Below are positions 16,637 through 24,340 of a stretch of DNA of 32,174 bases, in pieces. The notes below the pieces were generated by a model. That model worked only from the letters and a program-made list of their open reading frames with translations. It was not told the DNA's origin and ran no database searches. A program made the position numbers and the translations under genes. Numbering within the stretch: position 1 is the first letter of the stretch; every line of letters starts with the position of its first letter. Where the stretch lies: assembly GCA_947478455.1 (NCBI GenBank), contig CANJWR010000033.1, positions 1 to 32,174 of the forward strand, read 5' to 3'. This DNA comes from Beijerinckiaceae bacterium. Its GTDB lineage: Bacteria > Pseudomonadota > Alphaproteobacteria > Rhizobiales > Beijerinckiaceae.

Positions 16637-17523
16637 ATCCGGAAATCCTCGCCCAGATAATATCGACGAACGTCGGGATTCGCGACGATTTCCTCAGGCG
16701 AACCTTCGGTCAACACATGGCCGGAGTGGATGATATATGCCCGGTCAATCAGACCCAGCGTTTCACGGACATTATGGTCGGTAATCAAGACCCCGATTCC
16801 GCGCTGCTTCAAATGGCGAACCAGCACCTGAATGTCACCGACCGCAATCGGATCGATGCCCGCAAAAGGCTCGTCGAGCAACATGTAGGAGGGCTGGCCG
16901 GCCAGCGCTCGGGCGATTTCGCAGCGCCGCCGCTCGCCTCCCGACAGGGCGATCGAGGGCGACTTGCGCAGGCGCTTGATGTCAAACTCGTCCAGCAGGG
17001 CTTCGAGTTCCGCCTCGCGCTGGTCCTTGTCGCGAATAGCGACTTCCAGCACCGCCCGGATGTTGTCCTCGACGTTCAGGCCCCGAAAAATGGAAGCTTC
17101 CTGCGGCAGATAGCCGATCCCGAGCCTTGCGCGACGATACATCGGGAGAGGCGTGACATCGTGCCCGTCAAGTTCGATCGAGCCCTTGTCGGGCTTCACC
17201 AGTCCGGTGATCATGTAGAAAACCGTGGTCTTGCCCGCGCCGTTCGGGCCGAGGAGGCCGACAGCCTCGCCCTGCCGAACCGCCAGACTGACATTCTGCA
17301 CCACCTGCCTGCTACGGTAGCTCTTGCCCAAATGATAGGCGCAAAGCGACCCCACACCGAGGCGTTCGGGTTCGGGATAGTCGTAAGCGTCCCGGGCAGA
17401 CTGATCGGACGTATCGCCTGACATTTCAGCGGGATCAGATTTGCGCTGCACCACAAGCCCCGTTACGGCGCTGAACGCCGATCGCAAGGACTGACCGATG
17501 GAACGATTGCGGCTTGCTGACAA
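16633..17523 (-). CDS. lptB: LPS export ATPase LptB with N-terminal extension
   Basis: LptB is the cytoplasmic ATPase that, with LptFG and LptC, extracts LPS from the inner membrane for transport to the cell surface. Walker A GPNGAGKT (92-99), Q-loop YLPQEAS, signature LSGGERRR (193-200), Walker B MLLDEP (214-219) and H-loop ITDHNVRET are all present. The protein is 296 residues against about 240 for E. coli; about 58 extra N-terminal residues precede the ATPase fold. The far-upstream start at 17523 is a TTG with GGGA upstream. An ATG at 17424 (Met34) would still leave an extension of about 25 residues. It lies 103 bases after lptA. Confidence 0.93.
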   Translation of the reverse strand: MSASRNRSIGQSLRSAFSAVTGLVVQRKSDPAEMSGDTSDQSARDAYDYPEPERLGVGSLCAYHLGKSYRSRQVVQNVSLAVRQGEAVGLLGPNGAGKTTVFYMITGLVKPDKGSIELDGHDVTPLPMYRRARLGIGYLPQEASIFRGLNVEDNIRAVLEVAIRDKDQREAELEALLDEFDIKRLRKSPSIALSGGERRRCEIARALAGQPSYMLLDEPFAGIDPIAVGDIQVLVRHLKQRGIGVLITDHNVRETLGLIDRAYIIHSGHVLTEGSPEEIVANPDVRRYYLGEDFRM

Positions 17524-17567
17524 CGCGCGATCCCAACTGGCGTCGTACGCGACGCAACCCGCACGGC

Positions 17568-17633
17568 CTAGCGCGACCGTCGTGCTAGCGCAACCTGCTC
17601 GGCACAGGCGAAGTCTGATGCGTCAGCTAGCGC
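17568..17633. repeat. Three CTAGCGC copies in the lptA-lptB gap
   Basis: CTAGCGC occurs at 17568-17574, 17585-17591 and 17627-17633. The first two are part of an 11-base direct repeat, CTAGCGC(G/A)ACC, spaced 17 bases apart. The third includes the lptA stop codon. Whether these are a protein-binding array or chance is unknown. Confidence 0.3.
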
Positions 17634-18232
17634 TGGCTCGTCGCGGGCGGCGTCCTTGCCCTTGGCGCAGCTTTTGGCTGGTCGTTTCCCAATCCGGTAG
17701 AACCGGGCGTGAAGAGACCGCGCACATTGCCGATACACCGGGCGAGATTTGCTGAGAGATCGTAGATCAGCTCATCGCATTTCTGGATGTTCACGTCCTT
17801 GGTCAGGGCTACATTGCCGATCAGATGGACCTTGTTCTCCGCCCGGTCGAAAAAGCCCCGGTCGCCGGTGCCGACCTGATCCTGCGACGAAATCGTCACC
17901 GGCCCCGCCGCCTCCATGCGACGAATCTGGTTGGAACCGGATCCATTTGCCGCGCCTTCGCCGCCAGCGGATTTCAGAGCATCAGGACTCAACAGAATCG
18001 TGATCGACGAGGCCTTGAGGGTCGAGCCGCCCTGACGGACCGTCACGCCGCCCGAATAAACGAGCTTCTGGTCCTTGTCGAAATAATCGAGCTTGCCGGC
18101 GTCGATGCTGATCGGCCCACCCGATGTGGCGCCGGGGAGGAACGAACCCTTCACGCCCTGCGCCGGAGCGGTCGAAGCGCTCAAGGAAATCGCCAGAAGC
18201 GAAACGACTGCAATTGCAAAACTGTTTTTCAT
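17627..18232 (-). CDS. lptA: LPS transport periplasmic bridge protein LptA
   Basis: LptA forms the periplasmic beta-jellyroll bridge that carries LPS between LptC and LptD. The 201-residue protein has a signal peptide (MKNSFAIAVVSLLAISLSAS..., cleaved near APA-Q). Repeated short beta-strand blocks of the OstA/LptA domain follow: PISIDAGKLDYFDKDQKLVYSG, a GSTLKASSITILL block, RMEAAGPVTISSQDQ and VHLIGNVALTKD. The tail is Pro/Arg/Thr-rich and includes two cysteines just before it. Start ATG at 18232 overlaps the lptC stop by four bases (ATGA), giving translational coupling and excluding the longer upstream reading. Confidence 0.92.
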   Translation of the reverse strand: MKNSFAIAVVSLLAISLSASTAPAQGVKGSFLPGATSGGPISIDAGKLDYFDKDQKLVYSGGVTVRQGGSTLKASSITILLSPDALKSAGGEGAANGSGSNQIRRMEAAGPVTISSQDQVGTGDRGFFDRAENKVHLIGNVALTKDVNIQKCDELIYDLSANLARCIGNVRGLFTPGSTGLGNDQPKAAPRARTPPATSQR

Positions 18233-18948
18233 TTCGGCGTTCCCGTCGCGCGCTCGGGCGAAAGATCGGACTTGTCCTGCCAAAGTTCCGAGGTGACGTT
18301 GCCGTCGAAAGTCACCACCTGCCCGTTTTCCGACATGCTGAAACGATCGGCCCTGACGGTTCCGTTGGGAAGCTTGACGTTCACCGCGTCGTCCGACACG
18401 ACCGTCCCGGCTCGGAAATCCACATCGGCATTCTTCATCACAATTTCATAACCTGACGTGCTGCGAATGCGAACATTGGGGTTCTGGTTATCGCCGCGCA
18501 ACTGCAGAAAATCGCGATTGCTGTCAAATATTCCCTTCGGGGCGCTGGCGCTGGCGGAATCATTGCCCCCGAGACCGACTTTGGCCTCAAGTTCGTTCAG
18601 CTCTATCACTTTCGGATTCCGAACATCCTGCACGCCGGAGGCGGCACGCACTTCATAGGACCGACCGTCCTTTCGAAATCCGCTGAGCTTGGGAAGCTCC
18701 ATGGTGACGCGCGTTCCGTCGAGACTTGTCTTGCCAACAGAGACCCCTTCGGGAATCTTTCCGAACGGGTTGAACAACGCCACGCCTAGCAGGCCCAGAA
18801 CGCCCACGCTGCTCAAAAGGACAATCGACCATTTCAGGATTTTGACGCGGGTCGAATGACGATTAGCGCGGCGAAACGCGCGCGCGCGATCGACCCGGGT
18901 CGCCGGGGCGGCCCGCTCGATGCGGTCTGTCGCGTCCACGTGAGCCAT
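18229..18948 (-). CDS. lptC: LPS export inner-membrane protein LptC
   Basis: LptC is a single-pass inner-membrane protein that hands LPS from LptBFG to LptA. The 239-residue sequence has a basic cytoplasmic N-terminus, a membrane helix at about residues 38-60 (LKWSIVLLSSVGVLGLLGVALF), and a periplasmic LptC/OstA-like domain with strand blocks such as SGFRKDGRSYEVRA and FDGNVTSELW. I start at the ATG at 18948; a TTG four codons upstream is possible. It is coupled to lptA by an ATGA overlap and follows the RNase D-like gene by 106 bases, an order common in Rhizobiales. Confidence 0.88.
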   Translation of the reverse strand: MAHVDATDRIERAAPATRVDRARAFRRANRHSTRVKILKWSIVLLSSVGVLGLLGVALFNPFGKIPEGVSVGKTSLDGTRVTMELPKLSGFRKDGRSYEVRAASGVQDVRNPKVIELNELEAKVGLGGNDSASASAPKGIFDSNRDFLQLRGDNQNPNVRIRSTSGYEIVMKNADVDFRAGTVVSDDAVNVKLPNGTVRADRFSMSENGQVVTFDGNVTSELWQDKSDLSPERATGTPK

Positions 18949-19054
18949 GCGGTCGTTCAATCCGTCGGGTCGCCCGGTTCAGTTCATCCCGCCTAACGGA
19001 CCGCAATGGCAAAGTCGAGGCGCAGCCCAGACCCGATTGCGGTTTGTCCCTATT

Positions 19055-19669
19055 TCATTCGTGGGAGAATATATCCTGCTCCGGCCAGCCCATCAGGTCG
19101 AGTTTGGCGCGATCGGGGAGAAAACGGAAGCAGGATTCCGCCAATTCGGTGCGGCCCTCGCGCGCCAGCATCATGTCGAGACGCGCCTTGAGGCCATGCA
19201 GGTAGAGAACGTCGGAAGCCGCATAGGCGAGTTGCGCCTCAGTCAAAGTCTCGGCCGCCCAATCGGAAGATTGCTGCTGCTTCGACAGGTCGACGCCGAC
19301 CAGTTCGCGTGTCAGATCCTTCAGACCATGACGATCCGTGTAAGTCCGAACCAGTTTGGAGGCGATCTTGGTGCAATAGACCGGACCGGCGAAAACCCCG
19401 AACGCATGGGCCAGCACCGCAATATCGAAGCGGCCGAAATGAAATATTTTGGTGACTTCAGGATTGGCAAGAAGCCGCGCCAGATTCGGCGCCTCGCGCT
19501 GTCCGCGCGCAATCTGCACCACTTCCGCATTCCCGTCGCCGCCTGAAAGCTGAACCACGCACAAACGGTCGCGATGCGGATTGAGGCCAAGCGTCTCGGT
19601 GTCGATAGCGACGCTTGATCCGAAATCGAGCCCGTCGGGCAGATCGCCTTGATGAACGCGAACAGTCAT
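19055..19669 (-). CDS. rnd: RNase D-like 3'-5' exonuclease, single domain
   Basis: The 204-residue protein is a DEDDy 3'-5' exonuclease related to RNase D, which trims tRNA precursors and other RNAs. Exo I is AIDTETLGL (D23, E25), Exo II lies in FHFGRFDIAVL, and Exo III in YAASDVLYLHGL with the Tyr and Asp of the DEDDy type. It lacks the HRDC domains of E. coli RNase D (about 375 residues), so it is the short version often found beside lptC in Rhizobiales. ATG at 19669. tRNA-Leu lies just upstream on the same strand, 89 bases away. Confidence 0.88.
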   Translation of the reverse strand: MTVRVHQGDLPDGLDFGSSVAIDTETLGLNPHRDRLCVVQLSGGDGNAEVVQIARGQREAPNLARLLANPEVTKIFHFGRFDIAVLAHAFGVFAGPVYCTKIASKLVRTYTDRHGLKDLTRELVGVDLSKQQQSSDWAAETLTEAQLAYAASDVLYLHGLKARLDMMLAREGRTELAESCFRFLPDRAKLDLMGWPEQDIFSHE

Positions 19670-19758
19670 GCGGCTGGGGCTCGTCAGAAAGGTTGGAAGA
19701 AGCGCAAAACGGGCCTTCTGCGGGCAGGCCCAAAACCACTTTCAAGGGAAAGTAGTAA

Positions 19759-19843
19759 TGGTGCCCAGGAGAGGACTCGAACCTCCACGATTTTCACCAC
19801 TGGTACCTGAAACCAGCGCGTCTACCAATTCCGCCACCTGGGC
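19759..19843 (-). tRNA. tRNA-Leu, anticodon CAG
   Basis: Read on the minus strand, the acceptor arm GCCCAGG pairs with CCTGGGC, and the discriminator A and a genomically encoded CCA follow. The anticodon stem CTGGT/ACCAG encloses the loop TTCAGGT, giving CAG, which reads CUG leucine codons. A variable arm of class II length and the T loop GGTTCGAGTCC are present. Length is 85 bases including CCA. Confidence 0.97.
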
Positions 19844-19852
19844 CCGGGCGGT

Positions 19853-19882
19853 GTCTTACGGGTCAGCCTATCGCCTTGTCAA
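19853..19882 (-). promoter_or_regulatory. Promoter of tRNA-Leu
   Basis: On the minus strand a perfect TTGACA (19882-19877) is followed after 18 bases by TAAGAC (19858-19853). The expected transcription start falls only a few bases before the tRNA 5' end. The -35 match is exact and the -10 weak, as is common in alphaproteobacteria. Confidence 0.6.
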
Positions 19883-19951
19883 TCGCCGCGAAGCCTCCAT
19901 GTTGATTTAGGTTCATTCATTGCTGCTCGGCGCAGGAAGCCCGACAGCCAG

Positions 19952-20209
19952 ATGTCGGAATTTTCGAGCGTGGTCGCCTATATCGTTCGCCACATGTTTA
20001 TCGGCGTCGGCTTCGGAGCGCTTTTCGCCACCGGAGCGCTCTGGTTCGATGTGGCGGGGCTCGGCTCACTGATCATGGCCTCGAACGACCGGGTCGTGGC
20101 GCTTAGTCTGCTTTACGGAGGTTTTGCGGTCACGTTTGGCAGCGTCGTCTGCGGAACCGCCATCATGATGATTTCCGACGCGGACGAGTTTTCGGGACGG
20201 GGCGGCTGA
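19952..20209 (+). CDS. Small membrane protein of unknown function
   Basis: The 85-residue protein has two predicted membrane helices, about residues 15-38 (FIGVGFGALFATGALWFDVAGLG) and 48-73 (ALSLLYGGFAVTFGSVVCGTAI), and an acidic tail. I recognise the type as a conserved small rhizobial membrane protein but know no function. An AGGAAG lies about 13 bases upstream of the ATG, slightly far. It precedes the NDUFA9-like gene by 82 bases on the same strand and may share its transcript. Confidence 0.65.
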   Translation: MSEFSSVVAYIVRHMFIGVGFGALFATGALWFDVAGLGSLIMASNDRVVALSLLYGGFAVTFGSVVCGTAIMMISDADEFSGRGG

Positions 20210-20291
20210 ACGCGCCGAAAGGCCACCTGTACATGAGCTGCGGGTTTGACTAGGAACGTCGGGATTGCTGCATCTGCGAACGGAACAGATC

Positions 20292-21299
20292 ATGACCTAT
20301 TCAGCGCCCGGCTCGGACCGCATTGTGACGGTCTTCGGTGGTTCAGGATTTGTCGGACGTCAGTTGGTGCGGGCGCTGGCAAGACGCGGCTGGCGCATCC
20401 GGGTTGCCTCCCGGCGTCCTGATCTGGCCTTCCACCTTCAGCCTAGCGGCCGGGTGGGGCAGATTCACGCGATTCAAGCCAACCTTCGCTATCCGGCTTC
20501 GGTCGCTGCCGCAGTTCGTGGCTCCGACGCAGTGGTCAATCTGGTCGGAATTTTGACGCCCTCGGGCCGCCAGCGCTTCGACGCCGTGCATGCGTTCGGG
20601 GCGCGGCTGGTGGCGCGCGCCGCCGCCGAGGCCGGCGTGACCTCCATGGTCCATATGTCGGCCATCGGGGCCGACGCCGAATCGCCATCGGAATATTCGA
20701 GGTCGAAGGCGCAGGGCGAACAGGGCGTCCGGGAGTTTTTTCCAGACGCGCGGATTGCGCGCGCCTCGGTGATTTTCGGACCCGACGACGACTTCTTCAA
20801 CCGGTTCGCCACCATTGCCCGCGTATCGCCTGCCCTGCCTCTGATCAGCGGCGGCGAAACCAGACTGCAGCCGGTTTTCGTGGGCGACGTGGCGGAGGCC
20901 ATCTGCAGGATGCTCGACGGCGAAGCTGCGCCCGGCGCGATCTATGAATTCGGCGGCCCCGAGGTAAAGAGCCTGCGCGATATCATGGCCTATGTGTGCG
21001 ACGTCATCGGCAGGAAGCGGCTGCTGGTTCCGATGCCTTTCGCGGCAGCGCGCTGGATGGCGCTCGGAACCGAGATCGCCAGCAATCTCAGCCTCGGGAT
21101 GTTTCCATCCGAATTTCTCACCACGCGCGACCAGATCGAATTGCTGAAAATCGACAATGTGGTGTCGCAGGCGGCGAATGCCGAAAAGCGTACGCTCGAA
21201 GGACTCGCGATCACACCTGACAGCATCGAGGCAATCGTGCCGAGTTATCTCTATCGCTTCCGCAAGACCGGGCAGTTCGAGGCCAATCGCCTCGCCTGA
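20292..21299 (+). CDS. NDUFA9-family SDR (complex I-associated type)
   Basis: The 335-residue protein is an extended/atypical short-chain dehydrogenase resembling the complex I accessory subunit NDUFA9, found in alphaproteobacteria as well as mitochondria. The nucleotide-binding motif GGSGFVG is at 16-22, a basic dinucleotide-phosphate pocket follows (VASRRPD), and YSRSK matches the YxxxK active-site pattern. The C-terminal half lacks features of sugar epimerases. In mitochondria the subunit binds NADPH and helps build complex I; whether the bacterial protein joins complex I here is inference. I chose the ATG at 20292 over a TTG 27 bases upstream. Confidence 0.85.
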   Translation: MTYSAPGSDRIVTVFGGSGFVGRQLVRALARRGWRIRVASRRPDLAFHLQPSGRVGQIHAIQANLRYPASVAAAVRGSDAVVNLVGILTPSGRQRFDAVHAFGARLVARAAAEAGVTSMVHMSAIGADAESPSEYSRSKAQGEQGVREFFPDARIARASVIFGPDDDFFNRFATIARVSPALPLISGGETRLQPVFVGDVAEAICRMLDGEAAPGAIYEFGGPEVKSLRDIMAYVCDVIGRKRLLVPMPFAAARWMALGTEIASNLSLGMFPSEFLTTRDQIELLKIDNVVSQAANAEKRTLEGLAITPDSIEAIVPSYLYRFRKTGQFEANRLA

Positions 21300-21314
21300 G
21301 ATTACTGCCTGAGT

Positions 21315-22001
21315 CTACCGACGATCCGGCGGAATCAGACGTTCGCGCTCCAGCATGCGCTGATGAATGCGGACCATGAAGGCTGTGCCGAACAACGGCG
21401 TCAGAAGATTGACGATCGGCACGGCCACGAAAGCTGCGATGAACATGCCGCAAACAAAGAGATAGAGCGCGCGTTCGCGGCGCAATAATCTGACCTCTGC
21501 AATCGGCCTGTATCGCAGCGCTGCAAGTTCGAAATATTCCCGGCCTAGCAGGTAGGCGTTGGCCAGAAAGAACGCCAGTGCATTGACGCCCGGCACCAGC
21601 AGCAGCAACAGGGCCGCGAAGTTCACCAGAAGCGAAACCCCGGCAAACCTTGCCGCAAGCCAGATGGCGTAGCCGGCCGGCAGAGCCTGACCGGCTCTTC
21701 CATTGGGCGAAGAACGCTGTTCGACGCGCTCTGCCAACTCGTCGAGAAAAACGCCCGCCACCATGGAGGATACGGGGGCCACCAGAAAGGCGAGCCCCAG
21801 AAACAGTCCCAACCCGGTCAGCACCACGAGGGTGGAGGCCAGCCATGGATACGGGACCGCGATATAGCCAGTGATGAGCTTGTCGAGCGCAATCCACATC
21901 ACAGCCAAAAGTGCCAGCGTCAGCGCAAGGATCTTGAAAAGCACGGCCCGGAAAGGCGGCGTAAAGATTTCGCGTAATGCCGCGAGTGCGGATTCAAACA
22001 T
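21315..22001 (-). CDS. EI24/CysZ-family inner-membrane protein
   Basis: The 228-residue protein has four or more membrane helices (about 20-40, 50-82, 112-150 and 180-205). Its EI24-domain landmarks include an N-terminal TPPFRAVLFK segment and the central LLLLVPGVNALAFFLANAYLLGREYFE element. CysZ is a sulfate transporter in enterobacteria, but many alphaproteobacterial members of this domain family are only distantly related, so a sulfate role is not assured. Its stop is 15 bases from the stop of the NDUFA9-like gene, so the two genes converge. Confidence 0.8.
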   Translation of the reverse strand: MFESALAALREIFTPPFRAVLFKILALTLALLAVMWIALDKLITGYIAVPYPWLASTLVVLTGLGLFLGLAFLVAPVSSMVAGVFLDELAERVEQRSSPNGRAGQALPAGYAIWLAARFAGVSLLVNFAALLLLLVPGVNALAFFLANAYLLGREYFELAALRYRPIAEVRLLRRERALYLFVCGMFIAAFVAVPIVNLLTPLFGTAFMVRIHQRMLERERLIPPDRR

Positions 22002-22076
22002 GGCCGGTTTCCAGATTCATTTTACAGCAACGAACGGTCAAAATGGTGATGTCAGGCACTGGGCGCAAGCGACAGT

Positions 22077-22859
22077 TCAGCGCGCATTCAACGGCGCCGC
22101 TAGCGGAAGGCCATCTGCGATCAGTTGTCGCCAAGCATCGGAACCATCGCGGACAAATTTGAAAATCTCCAGTTCCGCCGGACCGATCATCCCGTCGGCA
22201 ACGAGCGATTCAAAATTGATCGTGCGTCTCCAGAAGGGCTCGTCAACGAGGATAACAGGAATATTCCGGCCCTTGCGGGTCTGCACGAGCGTGAGAATCT
22301 CGAACAATTCATCCATCGTGCCGAAGCCGCCGGGAAAGACCACCAGCGCATTGGCCCGCATGGCAAGATGCATCTTGCGCATGGAAAAATAGTGGAACCG
22401 GAAGGTCAACTCGGGTGTCGTGAATGGATTCGGCAATTGCTCACGCGGCAGCGTGATGTTGAAGCCGATTGTGGGTGCGCCTGCATCATGCGCGCCGCGA
22501 TTGGCGGCCTCCATAATGCCCGGGCCGCCGCCTGTGGCGATGACATTGTCGCGCGGCAGCCCCTCGCCATTCAGCGCGCCGCCCCGCCCCGAACAAAGCT
22601 TGCCGAATTTGCGCGCTTCCTCATACCAGAAAGGCTGTCGACCCGGCCCGTCGGGGCGCACGCGAGCGCTGCCGAAAACCACAACAGTGGAGCGGATGTT
22701 CCAGTTGCGCAGAGCCTCTTCGGCCTTTTCATATTCGAGCAGAAAGCGCACTCCGCGCATGGAGTCGCGCATAAGAAATTCCTGATCGAGCACGGCTGGT
22801 CGATAGGCTGCCGAATTGATTTGCTGCGAAGCGTCTAGCTTGTCAGGCTCTTGGTCCAT
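22077..22859 (-). CDS. LOG-family nucleotide phosphoribohydrolase-type protein
   Basis: The 260-residue Rossmann-like protein carries the LOG (Lonely Guy) signature PGGFGTMDE (176-184) and GGGPGIMEAANRGA upstream of it. Family members cleave the ribose from cytokinin nucleotides or AMP-like nucleotides; bacterial ones are often annotated TIGR00730. The N-terminal extension of about 50 residues is longer than in the plant-type minimal LOG proteins. Real substrates in free-living bacteria are mostly unknown. ATG is at 22859, divergent from malonyl-CoA decarboxylase with a 93-base gap. Confidence 0.85.
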   Translation of the reverse strand: MDQEPDKLDASQQINSAAYRPAVLDQEFLMRDSMRGVRFLLEYEKAEEALRNWNIRSTVVVFGSARVRPDGPGRQPFWYEEARKFGKLCSGRGGALNGEGLPRDNVIATGGGPGIMEAANRGAHDAGAPTIGFNITLPREQLPNPFTTPELTFRFHYFSMRKMHLAMRANALVVFPGGFGTMDELFEILTLVQTRKGRNIPVILVDEPFWRRTINFESLVADGMIGPAELEIFKFVRDGSDAWRQLIADGLPLAAPLNAR

Positions 22860-22929
22860 GACGAAAGATTTTCTTCCGGTTGTTGAGCGTTCGCCATTAT
22901 CCTAGCAGATTGATCGTCCAGATCGCATT

Positions 22930-22943
22930 CTGCTGTTCAGCAG
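22930..22943 (+). promoter_or_regulatory. Inverted repeat overlapping the mcd ribosome-binding site
   Basis: CTGCTG-TT-CAGCAG is a perfect 6-bp inverted repeat directly before the mcd ATG at 22953, and its right arm merges into the AGGG Shine-Dalgarno. It could be an operator or a small hairpin that hides the ribosome site, but it is short enough to be chance. Confidence 0.3.
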
Positions 22944-22952
22944 GGATCATAG

Positions 22953-24311
22953 ATGAACACAACCTTCCTGTCGGAACTGTTCGGATCGATTGCGGATCGT
23001 GGCCGCCAATTGCTGGGACGCGACGGCGACGCCCATGCCAGGCGCGTTGAGGAAATCGAGCGCCTTTGCGCCGATCTTGTCGGTGGACGCGGCGAGGCTT
23101 CAGGCGCCGCATTGGCGATCGAGATTATCGAGGCCTATGGCTCGCTCGACGAGGAAGGGCGCGTCGCATTCTTTCTCGGGCTAAGGGACAAATTCGGACC
23201 AGATCCCGAACGCCTTCGCAAAGCAATTTCGGATTGGGAGTCGAAAGCCGACCAGACAACATCCGCCGCCATTCATTTCGCCTCCGAGCCGCGTCGACAG
23301 GAATTGCTGCGGCGGCTCAATCGCGCGCCCGACGGAACTGCGGCGCTGGTGGAGATGCGGGCCGACCTTCTCGATCTGAAGCCGAAACGTCCCGATCTTG
23401 CGATGGTGGATCAGGACTTCGGACATCTCCTGTCGTCGTGGTTCAATCGCGGCTTTCTGGTGCTGCGCCGGATCGACTGGTCGACGCCGGCGAATATTCT
23501 GGAAAAGATCATCCGCTACGAAGCTGTGCACGAGATCGCAGACTGGAACGATCTGCGTCAGCGAATCGACCCGCCGGACCGGCGTTGCTATGCGTTCTTT
23601 CATCCGGCGCTGGTCGACGAGCCGCTGATCTTTGTCGAAATCGCCCTGACGGAACACATTCCCGCAGCCATCGCGCCTTTGCTGGCGGGACGGCGCGAGA
23701 TTGTGGCCCTGTCGCAGGCCCGGACGGCCGCCTTCTATTCGATTTCCAACTGCCAGCGTGGCCTCGCCGGCATCTCGTTCGGAAATTTTCTCATCAAGCA
23801 AGTCGTCGACGAACTGCAGCGGGAATTGCCGAAGATCGAGACATTCGTGACCCTGTCGCCCGTCCAGGGCTTTTCGAAATGGCTGGCGGAGCAAGGCGAC
23901 AAGCTCACATCAGCTGAGAAGTCGGCGATCCACAAACTCGGCGAGACCGACTGGGTGGACAATTCGGGCGATGTCAAAAAAATGCGCCGCGTCCTTGAGC
24001 CGCTGGCCGCGTTCTATTTCCTGTATGGCCGGACACGCAACGGTCGCCCGCTGGACCCAGTCGCACGCTTTCACCTAGGCAACGGGGCGCGGCTTGAACG
24101 CCTCAACTGGCTGGGCGACCGCTCTCCCAAAGCGCGGCAAGAATCAGCAGGGCTGATGGTCAACTACCTCTACAATCTCGACGAAATTATCGAAAATCAC
24201 GAAGCTTTCGCCAATGAGGGGGCCACCGCCGCGTCAGGAGGAATCAAACGGCTGGTGAAGGGCGAGCTTCGTCAGCGCTTGCAAAATGCGCCTGCATCGG
24301 CCACGGAATGA
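22953..24311 (+). CDS. mcd: Malonyl-CoA decarboxylase
   Basis: MCD converts malonyl-CoA to acetyl-CoA and CO2, the catabolic exit for malonate and a brake on malonyl-CoA level. The 452-residue protein has the helical N-terminal domain (about 1-150) and the GNAT-like catalytic domain (about 155-450). The catalytic serine is S302 in TLSPVQGFSKWL and the catalytic histidine H374 in ARFHLGNGA, aligning by motif with human S329 and H423. The rhizobial name is matA. ATG 22953 follows AGGGAT. matB starts 29 bases after the stop, so the pair forms an operon converting malonate to acetyl-CoA. Confidence 0.94.
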   Translation: MNTTFLSELFGSIADRGRQLLGRDGDAHARRVEEIERLCADLVGGRGEASGAALAIEIIEAYGSLDEEGRVAFFLGLRDKFGPDPERLRKAISDWESKADQTTSAAIHFASEPRRQELLRRLNRAPDGTAALVEMRADLLDLKPKRPDLAMVDQDFGHLLSSWFNRGFLVLRRIDWSTPANILEKIIRYEAVHEIADWNDLRQRIDPPDRRCYAFFHPALVDEPLIFVEIALTEHIPAAIAPLLAGRREIVALSQARTAAFYSISNCQRGLAGISFGNFLIKQVVDELQRELPKIETFVTLSPVQGFSKWLAEQGDKLTSAEKSAIHKLGETDWVDNSGDVKKMRRVLEPLAAFYFLYGRTRNGRPLDPVARFHLGNGARLERLNWLGDRSPKARQESAGLMVNYLYNLDEIIENHEAFANEGATAASGGIKRLVKGELRQRLQNAPASATE

Positions 24312-24340
24312 TTTCAACCGTCAAGACAGATTGAACCCAT

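Noticed and set aside
19759..19843. tRNA-Leu as a possible integration site of a mobile element
   Set aside because: No integrase, no repeated tRNA 3' end and no composition shift were found on either side.
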